Origin: an uncultured Oscillospiraceae bacterium
GTDB lineage: Bacteria > Bacillota > Clostridia > Oscillospirales > Acutalibacteraceae
Direction of reading: 5' to 3'
NCBI GenBank assembly: GCA_958366985.1
Contig: CATXDC010000009.1
Span: 37,338-101,337 of the forward strand
Length of the DNA stretch: 64,000 nucleotides
Shown here in pieces: positions 1 through 8,545 of this stretch; position 1 is the first letter of the stretch; the number at the start of each line of letters is the position of its first letter. The notes below the pieces were generated by a model that worked only from the letters and a program-made list of their open reading frames with translations, was not told the DNA's origin and ran no database searches. A program made the translations under genes and the position numbers.

Positions 1-1044
1 GTAGGCAGAATTTCCGCTCTTCTCAATCCCGCTACATTCCTTATAATGAACAGCGCCGTTATTGCGGTTATCTTTTTCGGAGGAATGAAGGTTAATTCAG
101 GAACTCTCACACAGGGCGAAATAATCGCTTTCATAAACTATATAAGCCAGATTCTTCTCGCTTTGGTGGCTCTTGCAAATCTTGTAATAATCCTTACAAA
201 GGCAGCCGCATGTGCTTCGAGAGTAGCCGATGTGCTGGAAGTGGAATCCTCAATTAAAGACGGCGGAAAAGATCTTCCTGAGGACAGTGAAAATGTTCCC
301 GTTGTGAAATTTAAAAACGTCAGCTTCGCTTATAATGAAAATACAGGTGAAAAAGTTCTCGACGATATTTCCTTTACCCTTTCAAAAGGTGAAACACTGG
401 GAGTTATAGGCGGTACAGGTTCGGGTAAGACAACTTTAATAAGCCTTATTCCAAGATTTTATGATGCCACTGAGGGCGAAGTTCTCATAAACGGAGAAAA
501 CGTCAAAAATCTTAACTTAAAACCTTTGCGAGCCTTTGTATCGGTTGTACAGCAGGGAGCGTCAATAATAAAAGGTACAGTAAAAGAAAACATAGTCATG
601 GGCAGAAAGGACATATCCGACGAGGATGTGGAAAAAGCAGCACAAACCGCTCAGGCTCATGAATTTATCTCAAAGCTTTCCGAAGGATATGAAACAGTTA
701 TAGAGCGTTCCGGCAGCAATCTTTCCGGGGGACAGAAACAGCGTCTTTCCATTGCCCGTGCAGTTGCCGGAAATCCGTCGGTTCTCATTCTCGACGACAG
801 CGCCAGCGCACTTGATTTTGCCACCGACGCCGCTCTCAGACGTGCAATAAACAAAACAAGCGAAAACCGGGCTGTAATCATAGTTTCGCAGAGGGTTAAC
901 TCCGTAAGATATGCAGACAAAATAGCAGTCCTTGACGACGGAAAGCTTGCAGGTCTTGACAGCCATGAAAAGCTACTTAACACCTGCGAAGTGTACAGAG
1001 AAATATGCCTCTCCCAGCTCAGCAGCGAGGAGGTGCTCAAATGA
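1..1044 (+). CDS. ABC exporter half-transporter A (5' partial), degenerate-site subunit
   Basis: The frame is open from base 1, so the N-terminal membrane domain is mostly cut off by the window edge; 347 codons remain. The nucleotide-binding domain shows Walker A GGTGSGKTT, signature LSGGQ and Walker B LILDDSASALD. The residue after the Walker B Asp is Asp, not the catalytic Glu. This is the known signature of the degenerate-site subunit in heterodimeric type IV exporters (TM287/288, BmrCD type). Its stop overlaps the start of the next gene (ATGA at 1041-1044), so the two are translationally coupled and should form one membrane exporter. Substrate is unknown; drug, lipid or peptide export are all possible. 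Confidence 0.9.
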   Translation, partial: VGRISALLNPATFLIMNSAVIAVIFFGGMKVNSGTLTQGEIIAFINYISQILLALVALANLVIILTKAAACASRVADVLEVESSIKDGGKDLPEDSENVPVVKFKNVSFAYNENTGEKVLDDISFTLSKGETLGVIGGTGSGKTTLISLIPRFYDATEGEVLINGENVKNLNLKPLRAFVSVVQQGASIIKGTVKENIVMGRKDISDEDVEKAAQTAQAHEFISKLSEGYETVIERSGSNLSGGQKQRLSIARAVAGNPSVLILDDSASALDFATDAALRRAINKTSENRAVIIVSQRVNSVRYADKIAVLDDGKLAGLDSHEKLLNTCEVYREICLSQLSSEEVLK

Positions 1045-2783
1045 AAAGCAGTCAGGTTTTAAAAAGAATTTTTAAATATACTGGAAAATATTCAGCGATG
1101 CTGATTTTAGGTCTGATTTTCAGCGCCGGCGGCGTTGCCATGACACTGTATTCACCTATTCTCATAGGTGAAGCGGTGGATATGATTATCGGCCCCGATA
1201 ACGTCGATTTCGGCGGCATAGGCAAAATTGCCATACAGCTTGCAGCTGTAATTGCAGCTGGAACTGTTTTCCAGTGGCTTTCCACTCTCTGCACAAACTA
1301 TGTGGCATTTAAAACCACCCGTTCAATGAGAGTCGATATTTTCAGAAAACTTGGCACTCTCCCATTAAAGTATTCCGACACTCATTCCCATGGCGATATT
1401 TTAAGCCGTATTATTGCAGATATAGAGCAGGTTTCCGACGGACTTTTACAGGGCTTTGCTCAGTTTTTCAGCGGCATTGCAACTATAATAGGTACAATCG
1501 CTTTTATGTTCAGCGTAAATGCGAAAATAGCCCTTGTAGTAATAGTCCTCACTCCCCTTTCCCTTTTCGTTGCTTATTTTATTGCAAAAAACTGTCAGAA
1601 AATGTTTGTAAAGCAGAACAAAATAAGAGGTGAGCTTACAGGACTTGCAGAAGAGATGATAAGCGCCTCCAAAACCGTGAGGGCATTTTCCTACGAAGAT
1701 ATTTCACAGGAGCGCCTTGAAGAGGTTAACTCAAGGCTTTACGATTGCGGAGTAAAAGCGCAGTTTTTCTCCGCAATGACAAACCCCTGTACAAGATTTG
1801 TAAACGGTGTTGTATTTGCGGCAGTTGCAATTTCGGGAGCTCTTACAGCTCTTTCCGGCACAATATCAGTGGGACAGATTTCAAGCTTTTTAACCTACGC
1901 AAACCAGTACACAAAGCCTTTCAACGAAATCACCGGAGTTATAACCGAGCTTCAAAACGCCTTTTCATGTGCTGCACGAGTTTTTGCAGTGCTCGATGAA
2001 GAAAGTGAAAGCGACGACAGCGCTTTACCGGAAATAACAAATTGTGACGGTTCGGTAAAAATAGAAAACCTTTCTTTCTCCTATTCACCGAAAAAGCCTC
2101 TCATTGAAAACTTTAATCTTACCGCTAAGCCCGGACAGAAAACCGCTATTGTAGGCCCCACGGGATGCGGAAAGACAACTTTCATAAATCTTCTCATGCG
2201 CTTTTATGAGCCTCAAGAGGGAGTTATAAAGGTAAGCGGAATACCGGCAAATTCAGTAAAACGCTCTTCTCTCAGAAGCTGCTACGGAATGGTTCTTCAG
2301 GAAACATGGCTTTTCTCAGGAACGGTCAAGGAGAATATCGCCTATGCAAGACCCGACGCTACCGACGAAGAGATAATAAACGCCGCCAAGCTTGCCCATG
2401 CTCACGGATTTATAAAGCATCTTAAAGACGGCTATGACACAATGATAACCGAAGACGGTGGAAATCTCTCACAGGGACAAAAACAGCTTCTTTGCATTGC
2501 AAGAATAATGCTTACAAGTCCGCCCATGCTTATTCTCGACGAAGCGACAAGCAGCATAGATACCAGAACAGAAATAAAAATTCAGCAGGCATTTGATGAA
2601 ATGATGAAAGGTCGCACAAGCTTTATAGTTGCCCACAGACTTTCAACAATAAAGACCGCCGACACAATTCTTGTAATGCGTGACGGAAAGATAATAGAGC
2701 AGGGCACTCACGAAAGCCTTATGGCTGAAAACGGCTTTTATGCAAACCTCTACAACAGTCAGTTTGAGCCAAGCGAAGAATAA
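1041..2783 (+). CDS. ABC exporter half-transporter B, catalytic-Glu subunit
   Basis: This 580-residue protein has a six-helix exporter membrane domain (about residues 15-310) followed by an ATPase domain with Walker A GPTGCGKTT, Walker B LILDEATSS and a non-canonical signature LSQGQ. The catalytic Glu is present. Paired with the upstream subunit (LSGGQ but no catalytic Glu), this gives one active and one degenerate ATP site. I chose the ATG at 1041 because an AGGAGG stands upstream at 1028-1033; an in-frame start 36 bases earlier lies inside the previous gene and has no ribosome site. Transport substrate cannot be told from sequence. Confidence 0.92.
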   Translation: MKSSQVLKRIFKYTGKYSAMLILGLIFSAGGVAMTLYSPILIGEAVDMIIGPDNVDFGGIGKIAIQLAAVIAAGTVFQWLSTLCTNYVAFKTTRSMRVDIFRKLGTLPLKYSDTHSHGDILSRIIADIEQVSDGLLQGFAQFFSGIATIIGTIAFMFSVNAKIALVVIVLTPLSLFVAYFIAKNCQKMFVKQNKIRGELTGLAEEMISASKTVRAFSYEDISQERLEEVNSRLYDCGVKAQFFSAMTNPCTRFVNGVVFAAVAISGALTALSGTISVGQISSFLTYANQYTKPFNEITGVITELQNAFSCAARVFAVLDEESESDDSALPEITNCDGSVKIENLSFSYSPKKPLIENFNLTAKPGQKTAIVGPTGCGKTTFINLLMRFYEPQEGVIKVSGIPANSVKRSSLRSCYGMVLQETWLFSGTVKENIAYARPDATDEEIINAAKLAHAHGFIKHLKDGYDTMITEDGGNLSQGQKQLLCIARIMLTSPPMLILDEATSSIDTRTEIKIQQAFDEMMKGRTSFIVAHRLSTIKTADTILVMRDGKIIEQGTHESLMAENGFYANLYNSQFEPSEE

Positions 2784-2796
2784 AAAGTGATATAAA

Positions 2797-2834
2797 AATA
2801 AGCTGTGAGATTAAATCCCACAGCTTATTTTTTA
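2797..2834. terminator. Bidirectional terminator between convergent genes
   Basis: An 11-bp inverted repeat (AATAAGCTGTG and its complement) with T-rich flanks on both strands lies between the ABC operon (plus) and the sporulation group (minus). Confidence 0.8.
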
Positions 2835-2835
2835 T

Positions 2836-3216
2836 TTATGCTCCGTTTGACTCTTTAGTCGTAAATACGGCTTCCATTACATCTTTGCCGAATTTATAAA
2901 TGGAAACGGACAAATCATATATTCCGTATGCCGGAGCGGGAAGAAAAAACGACAGTCCTTCAGCTGCCTTTTCCGGCATTAGCTGTTTTTCATCATCTTC
3001 CAAAGGCTCAGTAAAAATTCCCTGAGCCTGAGTGTATCCAGAAATCAGACTTTTTACAGTTACAGTCTGAGTTCCGAAAGTTACATATTCCGACGTCTCC
3101 TGAGCCGTAAAAAATGCTCCGGCAAAAATTACACCTGCCGCAATAACACTTGTAAAAATCAGATAGCCTTTAAATATCCCGCTCTTTTGCTTTTTTCCTC
3201 TCTTCTTTGGTTTCAT
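2836..3216 (-). CDS. Small single-pass membrane protein next to spoIIP, unknown function
   Basis: A 126-residue protein with a very basic N-terminus (KPKKRGKKQK), one membrane segment at about residues 17-38 and an extracytoplasmic tail. I do not recognise a named family. It lies 30 bases downstream of spoIIP on the same strand and probably shares its transcript, so a sporulation or envelope role is an inference from position only. It ends just before a shared terminator. Confidence 0.7.
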   Translation of the reverse strand: MKPKKRGKKQKSGIFKGYLIFTSVIAAGVIFAGAFFTAQETSEYVTFGTQTVTVKSLISGYTQAQGIFTEPLEDDEKQLMPEKAAEGLSFFLPAPAYGIYDLSVSIYKFGKDVMEAVFTTKESNGA

Positions 3217-3246
3217 TAAACTTCCTCCCTTTTAAGTATGTATCCT

Positions 3247-4416
3247 TTAAACTACATATCTTTCCAGCATCGAAGAGAGCGCATCTCCCAAAAGTCGGCC
3301 CGAATATGCCGCTTCATCAAGGGTATTTGCATCGCTGCCCATTTCAATAAGCAGCGAGCAATGGGATTTATGCATATTATACTGTCTCGAACAGAAAAAC
3401 AGCGGCCTTACAAGTCCCGGATATTTATCCTCACACTCCTTTTGCAGATTGAGCGCAAAGCGGAGATTGTATTCCCAGTCGGGGAAACCTACTACTCCGC
3501 CGTCCTCACAGCCTGAAACTATCATTATCTGCGCCGCTTTTTTGCCGTTTATCTCAGCTGTGGGCTTTGTCATCACTCCCGTATCGGGATTTTTTATTGC
3601 GTCACGGTGAATATCCAAAAGCACCTGCAAGGACGGATATTTTTCCATGTACTTTTCTATCTGATCCTCCGAGCGGTAATAAGCTCCGCTATAAGTAGTA
3701 TCGTATATAGTCGTATCGTGAATTACGCCAATTCCCGCTTCTTCAAGCTGCTTTGCGATTTCATCCCCTACTCTTACCATATTCGTTGCCGGATCGTTGC
3801 TTCTTGTGACCACGGAATTCGAATACCAGCCTAAATCAAGAGTCTGGTATCCTTCTGTTGTATGGGTATGATATATAAGCACGATGGGGGCGGATTTGTT
3901 TTCTATTTTTAAATCGACTTCCTTTTTGAGCTCTGCTGCAATATCTATATCGTGTTCAGCAGTTTTATTGTTTACCCATATATTCTCATAAACATCGGTA
4001 GCATTGGATTTACCGTATTTGTATTCGGTTATTTTACCGTCATTTGAAAGGCTCCCGCTTTTCTCCTTAGCTGCCGCAATCAGCTTTGCTATATCATCGG
4101 GAGTATATGCAAGGGTTCCGTTTTCCTTTTCTTCATTCTGCTGACTTTCGCTTTCGGGAACTTTGGCTCCCGGAGGCGATGATGAATTCCCCTTAGCAGA
4201 AGTCGCCTTTTCCTGAGCCGCTTCCTTTTTCTCCTCTAAAAGCTGTGCGCCTCCCTCAGGCAAAGCAAGTCCTGCCGAAAAAACACTTACACTTTCAAAA
4301 AGCGGAAGCAGATAATCTCCGAAAACAAAACCCGCTCCTATAACCGCAGCCATAACCACCGGCATAATAGCCTTTTTAAGCTTTATCCTCCCCACCGCAT
4401 AAACTTTTCGTTTCAA
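3247..4416 (-). CDS. spoIIP: Stage II sporulation protein P (engulfment cell-wall hydrolase)
   Basis: SpoIIP is the amidase/endopeptidase of the SpoIID-SpoIIM-SpoIIP engulfment machine, anchored in the mother-cell membrane. The sequence shows one N-terminal membrane segment (within the first 40 residues), a low-complexity E/K/S linker, then the SpoIIP catalytic domain with YHTHTTEGY, LLDIHRDA and LIEMGSDANT, which carry the expected metal and catalytic residues. The TTG at 4416 follows an AAGGATG site and gives the N-terminus MKRKVYAVGR; a GTG at 4458 would add 14 residues with no good ribosome site. It sits directly downstream of gpr, an arrangement often seen in spore formers. Confidence 0.93.
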   Translation of the reverse strand: MKRKVYAVGRIKLKKAIMPVVMAAVIGAGFVFGDYLLPLFESVSVFSAGLALPEGGAQLLEEKKEAAQEKATSAKGNSSSPPGAKVPESESQQNEEKENGTLAYTPDDIAKLIAAAKEKSGSLSNDGKITEYKYGKSNATDVYENIWVNNKTAEHDIDIAAELKKEVDLKIENKSAPIVLIYHTHTTEGYQTLDLGWYSNSVVTRSNDPATNMVRVGDEIAKQLEEAGIGVIHDTTIYDTTYSGAYYRSEDQIEKYMEKYPSLQVLLDIHRDAIKNPDTGVMTKPTAEINGKKAAQIMIVSGCEDGGVVGFPDWEYNLRFALNLQKECEDKYPGLVRPLFFCSRQYNMHKSHCSLLIEMGSDANTLDEAAYSGRLLGDALSSMLERYVV

Positions 4417-4514
4417 AAAACTACATCCTTTTCCCTGTCCTTTAAGTCCGCAGGACACGGGAGTTATTATACGGACCCTTTAAATTTATATGCCGGTGTT
4501 TATTTTTTATGACC

Positions 4515-5408
4515 TTAAAAAGTCAGTGTCACCATATCCTGAGCGGAAACAGTAGGCTGTAAAGCACAGTTTATGGAGAGAGCTACAAGCCTTGCGGCTC
4601 TTTTAGTGAGCATATCAATATCCTTAGGGGTGACTATCATATCTCCCCCGACGCTGTGATACTTTTCATAAAGTCCCTCTTCCTCTTTTCCACTGATTTT
4701 GTTTGTAAGGTCAGTGCAGAGCGTTGCGGCATCTATTACTGTCGGCACTCCCATGGAAATTACGGGAACACCTACGGTTTTTTCACTTATCTCTTTACGT
4801 GAATTTCCTACTCCGCCTCCCGGCACAACGCCGCAGTCGCTTATCTGAACAGTGCAGCCCAGCCTTTCAAAACTGCGGCATGCAAGAGCATCTACGGTTA
4901 TAACGGCACTGGGTGAAATTTCACGGACTAAACCTTTTATGATTTCCGCAGTTTCCATTCCTGTGCGTCCAAGAACTCCCGGCACAGCCGCCGCAACAGA
5001 GCGAAGTCGCCCAAGTCCCAGTTCCCCCGTCACCTCTTCATTTAAATGTCTTGTTGCAAGGAGCATGGAAGCGGTCTGAGGTCCCAGTGCGTCAGGAGTT
5101 ATGTTATCATTTCCAAGCCCTGCCACAAGAACCGTTCCGGACTTCGGCAGAATCCTTGAAATTTCATGTGATACCGCCGTAAGCCTTCCGTCAAGAAGCT
5201 CCCCGTCATGGGTAAAGGGTGGAACTTCCACGGTTATATATTTTCCCACAGGTTTGCCTGTTCTTTTGTAGGCTTCCTCGGTCAGAATTTCCACAATAGT
5301 AACTTTCGCATTGTCAAGATCCCGACGTGTTACTTTTATCCCTTTTTCTTCTCGGTTAAGATTTATTACATCGGTACACTCTATTGCAAGGTCTGTTCTG
5401 TAATTCAT
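4515..5408 (-). CDS. gpr: Germination protease (spore protease GPR)
   Basis: GPR degrades the small acid-soluble DNA-binding proteins during spore germination. The protein (297 residues from the ATG at 5408) has the conserved N-terminal YRTDLAIE region where the zymogen is processed, and the GLGN and GVPTVIDAATL blocks typical of the family. The ATG at 5408 was chosen over one 21 bases upstream because a GAGGG site stands the right distance before it. spoIIP follows about 100 bases downstream on the same strand. Confidence 0.95.
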   Translation of the reverse strand: MNYRTDLAIECTDVINLNREEKGIKVTRRDLDNAKVTIVEILTEEAYKRTGKPVGKYITVEVPPFTHDGELLDGRLTAVSHEISRILPKSGTVLVAGLGNDNITPDALGPQTASMLLATRHLNEEVTGELGLGRLRSVAAAVPGVLGRTGMETAEIIKGLVREISPSAVITVDALACRSFERLGCTVQISDCGVVPGGGVGNSRKEISEKTVGVPVISMGVPTVIDAATLCTDLTNKISGKEEEGLYEKYHSVGGDMIVTPKDIDMLTKRAARLVALSINCALQPTVSAQDMVTLTF

Positions 5409-5469
5409 TTGTTTTCCCTCAGTTTCCAAGAATTTATTTTCATGTTTTCCTTAATATTATTGACAGAGC

Positions 5470-5504
5470 AAAATAAAAAATGCGTCTGTATGAAAACAGA
5501 CGCA
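5470..5504 (-). terminator. Terminator hairpin upstream of gpr (minus strand)
   Basis: Perfect 8-bp stem TGCGTCTG/CAGACGCA (5481-5488, 5497-5504); read on the minus strand it is followed by a T-rich run. It would stop transcription entering gpr from the right. Confidence 0.65.
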
Positions 5505-5585
5505 CTGAGAAATGTTTTATTAAAGACATAATTATTGTATAATGAAAATTAGAAAAATATTTTAAAACTCCAAAGCGGTGAAAAT

Positions 5586-5834
5586 ATGAAAAGAATTATA
5601 GACGGCGAAAAAACAAACATTACAGGAAAAAGAATAAAAGCCGCACGTATAAAAGCGGGGCTCAGCCAGCAGCAGCTTTCGGATAAGCTCGAACTTTCAG
5701 CCGTTTATGTGTGTCGTGGTTCGGTTTCAAGAATTGAAAACGGAGAACGTGCAGTTACCAATATCGAAATTGACGCTATTTCAAAAGTGCTCGGAGTAAC
5801 CCTCGATTACCTTTTTGGAAGAAGCGAAGAATAA
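5586..5834 (+). CDS. Small XRE-family transcriptional regulator
   Basis: 82 residues made almost entirely of a helix-turn-helix domain: GKRIKAARIKAGLSQQQLSDKL, then the recognition region ending in SRIENGER, and a C-terminal VTLDYLFGRSEE typical of XRE repressors. There is an unusual insertion (around AVYVCRGSV, residues 38-46) between the HTH helices, longer than in the standard domain. A GGTG ribosome site precedes the ATG. It stands alone, diverging from gpr and closed by a terminator; its target is unknown. Confidence 0.85.
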   Translation: MKRIIDGEKTNITGKRIKAARIKAGLSQQQLSDKLELSAVYVCRGSVSRIENGERAVTNIEIDAISKVLGVTLDYLFGRSEE

Positions 5835-5868
5835 AAGATGTCCCGAAATTCAGGACATCTTTTTCTTT
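5834..5868. terminator. Bidirectional terminator
   Basis: 10-bp stem AAAGATGTCC/GGACATCTTT with T runs on both sides, between convergent genes. Confidence 0.85.
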
Positions 5869-5890
5869 ACTATATTATATATATTAATTT

Positions 5891-6364
5891 TTATCCCCTG
5901 CTTCGCTTTCCCGTAACCTCACCGAAAGCTATTTCAAAAACTGTCACGCCACGGGTCTGATTTTCGTTAAAATCAAATTCTCTTCCCGTACAGTTTTCCA
6001 TTATTTTTATGAGTGCCTCTTTTTTCTCGTCATAAATTGTAAGCTCTCTTGCACATCCAAAACCTATAACGCTTTCATAGGCGCAGGAGTAAACACAAGG
6101 CTCATCGCCCTCGCCTGTAATTTTTTCCATTGTATGCACTTCAAAACACACTTTCGGATTCTTTTTAATAAGCTCAATCTTTTTGCCCTCTGAGGCACAG
6201 TGAAAATAAACCTTGAATTTACCGTCATTTTCAGAAAAACCGAAATTCAACGGCACAGCGTAAGGGTATTCTTCGCCGCTGAGGGATAATGTGCCAACAC
6301 AGGTTTTACTCAGTATTTTCACCAGTTCGCTTGTATCTTTTATCTCTTTTTCTTTTCTGCGCAT
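5891..6364 (-). CDS. Pyridoxamine-phosphate-oxidase-like flavin-binding protein (NimA type)
   Basis: 157 residues with the split-barrel fold signature of the PNPOx-like/5-nitroimidazole-resistance group: VGTLSLSGEEYPYAVPLNFGF, KVYFHCASEGKKIELI and KVCFEV. Members bind FMN or related cofactors in the cytoplasm; many have no known substrate. The ATG at 6364 has an AAAGGTGAT site; a TTG 15 bases earlier overlaps that site. A terminator separates it from the next minus-strand gene, so it is probably expressed alone. Confidence 0.85.
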   Translation of the reverse strand: MRRKEKEIKDTSELVKILSKTCVGTLSLSGEEYPYAVPLNFGFSENDGKFKVYFHCASEGKKIELIKKNPKVCFEVHTMEKITGEGDEPCVYSCAYESVIGFGCARELTIYDEKKEALIKIMENCTGREFDFNENQTRGVTVFEIAFGEVTGKRSRG

Positions 6365-6376
6365 TTTATCACCTTT

Positions 6377-6412
6377 CAAAAAATCCCGCAGCGTTATACT
6401 CTGCGGGATTTT
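6377..6412 (-). terminator. Terminator
   Basis: 10-bp perfect stem AATCCCGCAG/CTGCGGGATT followed on the minus strand by six T, just after the small membrane-protein gene. Confidence 0.85.
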
Positions 6413-6415
6413 GAT

Positions 6416-6625
6416 TTAATGTTTTCTTGACTTTCTGCGTTTATGTATAAATCCGACTACTCCGGCAAAAATCCACCACGCTACCGACAAATATAAAAAT
6501 GTCTTTTTAGCGGCTTGTTTTGCGCTGCTCGCATCGGATTTAACTTGTGAAAAAAGGGAGAATGCGCTTCCGATTTCGGACAGTGCCTCTTCAATAGGTC
6601 TTTTGCCCTCAGGTTTATTTTCCAT
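6416..6625 (-). CDS. Small membrane protein, unknown function
   Basis: 69 residues: an N-terminal soluble part and one membrane helix (FLYLSVAWWIFAGVVGFI) followed by a strongly basic tail RRKSRKH, which predicts the C-terminus inside the cell. An AAGGAGAG site lies 8 bases before the ATG. I do not recognise the family. It lies 26 bases downstream of pduL and may be co-transcribed. Confidence 0.65.
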   Translation of the reverse strand: MENKPEGKRPIEEALSEIGSAFSLFSQVKSDASSAKQAAKKTFLYLSVAWWIFAGVVGFIHKRRKSRKH

Positions 6626-6651
6626 TGAAAGACTCTCCTTTTTTCTTAAAA

Positions 6652-7227
6652 TCAGGCGATGATCTCACCCATAAGTCCGGGAGTTGCTCCTGCTGCATTG
6701 GACTCATCTGTATCAATATGCATTGCAAGGGCAAACTTGGGGCTTACTCTTACAACAACGTCACCGAAAACAAGTGAACGTTCAGCGGAAGTGATCTTAA
6801 CGCTTACAACCTGCTTATCTGAAAGACCGTATTTTTCAGCATCCTCAGGTGTGCAGTGGATGTGACGCTTTGCAACAATAACGCCTTCGCTGATTTCAAC
6901 TTCGCCCTTAGGTCCAACAAGCTTGCAAGCTCCGCTGCCGGCAATATCGCCTGACTCTCTTACGGGAGCCTTTACGCCGATTGAACGTGCATCAGCTGCT
7001 GAAAGCTCAACCTGAGTATTGGGACGGATGGGTCCGAGGATGGAAACTGAGGGGAAGCTGCCCTTAGTTCCTACAACCTGAATTCTCTCTTCACAAGCGA
7101 ACTGTCCGGGCTGTGAAAGATCCTTTTTATGTGTAAGCTCATATCCCTCGCCGAAAAGGATGTCAAGGGTCTTGCGGTCAACATGGACGTGACGTGCAGA
7201 TGTTTCAACTAATACTGTTTTCTCCAT
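6652..7227 (-). CDS. pduL: Phosphate propanoyl/acetyltransferase, PduL type
   Basis: PduL moves an acyl group between CoA and phosphate; in anaerobes a free PduL often replaces Pta to make acetyl-phosphate. The protein (191 residues) has the two zinc-binding barrels of the family, with SARHVHV near the N-terminus, KRHIHC in the middle and MHIDTDESNAAG near the end. The ATG at 7227 has a GGAGG site and gives the short N-terminus MEKTVLVETS, with no microcompartment encapsulation peptide. No shell genes or acetate kinase are nearby, so a general fermentation role is more likely than a microcompartment one. Confidence 0.9.
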   Translation of the reverse strand: MEKTVLVETSARHVHVDRKTLDILFGEGYELTHKKDLSQPGQFACEERIQVVGTKGSFPSVSILGPIRPNTQVELSAADARSIGVKAPVRESGDIAGSGACKLVGPKGEVEISEGVIVAKRHIHCTPEDAEKYGLSDKQVVSVKITSAERSLVFGDVVVRVSPKFALAMHIDTDESNAAGATPGLMGEIIA

Positions 7228-7371
7228 TTGAAAAACCTCCGAATTTATGTACATTCTTTTTTCTAATATATATTACACCATTTTTTGCGGTAATTCAAAT
7301 ACTTTTAAGGAGTTTAGAAGAAGTTCATTTATTACTCTGTACATTAATTCTTACACATATCTGTTTATCTT

Positions 7372-7731
7372 TTAATCTTTTTCATCATTTTGTGACGTCG
7401 GCATTAATTCAATAGTTCCGCAATAGGGACAGATATCACTTGTTACGACCTTACCGCATTTTTGACAGTATCTTGCACTTGTGTCATTCTTTTCATCGTT
7501 CTCAAAATTTTGATTTCTTACCTGTGCTGCCAAAACATCAGTGTTTTCAATAAGCTGTCCAAAACCGTAAATAAGGAATGTTGAAAGCCACGAAACAATG
7601 GGTCCAAAAATAAAAATCAGAAATCCACCATACGGTAACGTAATATAGCCAACAATCATCGACACAATTGTTCCAACATATCCCGCCGCCTTTGCAACGG
7701 TTTTTATTTTTTTGCCAATATTGTTATACAT
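7372..7731 (-). CDS. Membrane protein with C-terminal zinc ribbon
   Basis: 119 residues: two hydrophobic segments (about 17-33 and 35-58) then a C-terminal four-cysteine ribbon, CQKCGK...CPYCG. The AGGTG site and ATG at 7731 fit well. Proteins with this layout are common in Clostridia and mostly uncharacterised; a metal-binding or protein-interaction role for the ribbon is a guess. It stands alone between the pduL gene and the divergent glycosylase gene. Confidence 0.75.
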   Translation of the reverse strand: MYNNIGKKIKTVAKAAGYVGTIVSMIVGYITLPYGGFLIFIFGPIVSWLSTFLIYGFGQLIENTDVLAAQVRNQNFENDEKNDTSARYCQKCGKVVTSDICPYCGTIELMPTSQNDEKD

Positions 7732-7918
7732 TTACAGCACCTCCCGTTTGTTTAATGTTAACATATTTATGTGCTATTGGCAATTGTTTATATAAATATT
7801 TTATATCCCAGTGCAGTCTTCTGATGACTTAAAACTGTATTTATGATATAATAAATATTCAATGATCTGATTTTTATAAGAACTTATCAATATAATTTGA
7901 AATTTACGGAGGTTTAAA

Positions 7919-8500
7919 ATGAAATATTCAAACTGGCAGGAGCTTAAAGATGCCTGTATGGGCTGCCAAAACTGTCCTCTGGGTGCAACAAGAACAAACC
8001 TTGTTTTCGGAACAGGCAACGAAAATGCCGAAGTACTTTTTGTTGGTGAAGGACCCGGAGAAAACGAAGATTTACAGGGCGAACCTTTTGTAGGCAGAGG
8101 CGGAAAGCTCCTTGATAAATATCTTGAGGCAATAGACCTGAGCCGTGATAAAAACATATACATTGCAAATATGGTAAAATGCCGTCCGCCACACAACCGT
8201 GACCCGAAACCGGAAGAACAGGAAGAATGTATTAAATGGCTAAGGGAACAATTCCGCCTGCTCAGGCCGAAAATCATAGTATGCCTTGGACGAATTTCTG
8301 CTCAGAAACTTATCTCACCTGATTTCAAGGTTACTAAGCAGCACGGTGAATTTTTTGAAAAAGGCGGAGTGCTTATGATGGGCACTTTCCATCCGGCAGC
8401 GCTTCTGAGAAATCCCAATCAAAAGCCTGCCGCTCTTGAAGATTTTATAAAACTCCGCAGCAAAATAGAGGAAATCTGTGACCATACTTACGATGTGTAA
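7919..8500 (+). CDS. Family 4 (iron-sulfur) uracil-DNA glycosylase
   Basis: Removes uracil from DNA in base-excision repair. The 193-residue protein carries the family-4 pattern: N-terminal ACMGCQNCPLG (cluster cysteines), the water-activating loop GEGPGENEDLQGEPFVG, a further VKCRPP cysteine, and the DNA-intercalating motif FHPAALLRNP. The 4Fe-4S cluster assignment is family knowledge. An ACGGAGG site precedes the ATG. A metallophosphoesterase gene follows 45 bases on and is probably co-transcribed. Confidence 0.92.
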   Translation: MKYSNWQELKDACMGCQNCPLGATRTNLVFGTGNENAEVLFVGEGPGENEDLQGEPFVGRGGKLLDKYLEAIDLSRDKNIYIANMVKCRPPHNRDPKPEEQEECIKWLREQFRLLRPKIIVCLGRISAQKLISPDFKVTKQHGEFFEKGGVLMMGTFHPAALLRNPNQKPAALEDFIKLRSKIEEICDHTYDV

Positions 8501-8545
8501 ACTTTTACTTCAATATAATCTTATGGGTTAGGAAAAGAGGAAAAT

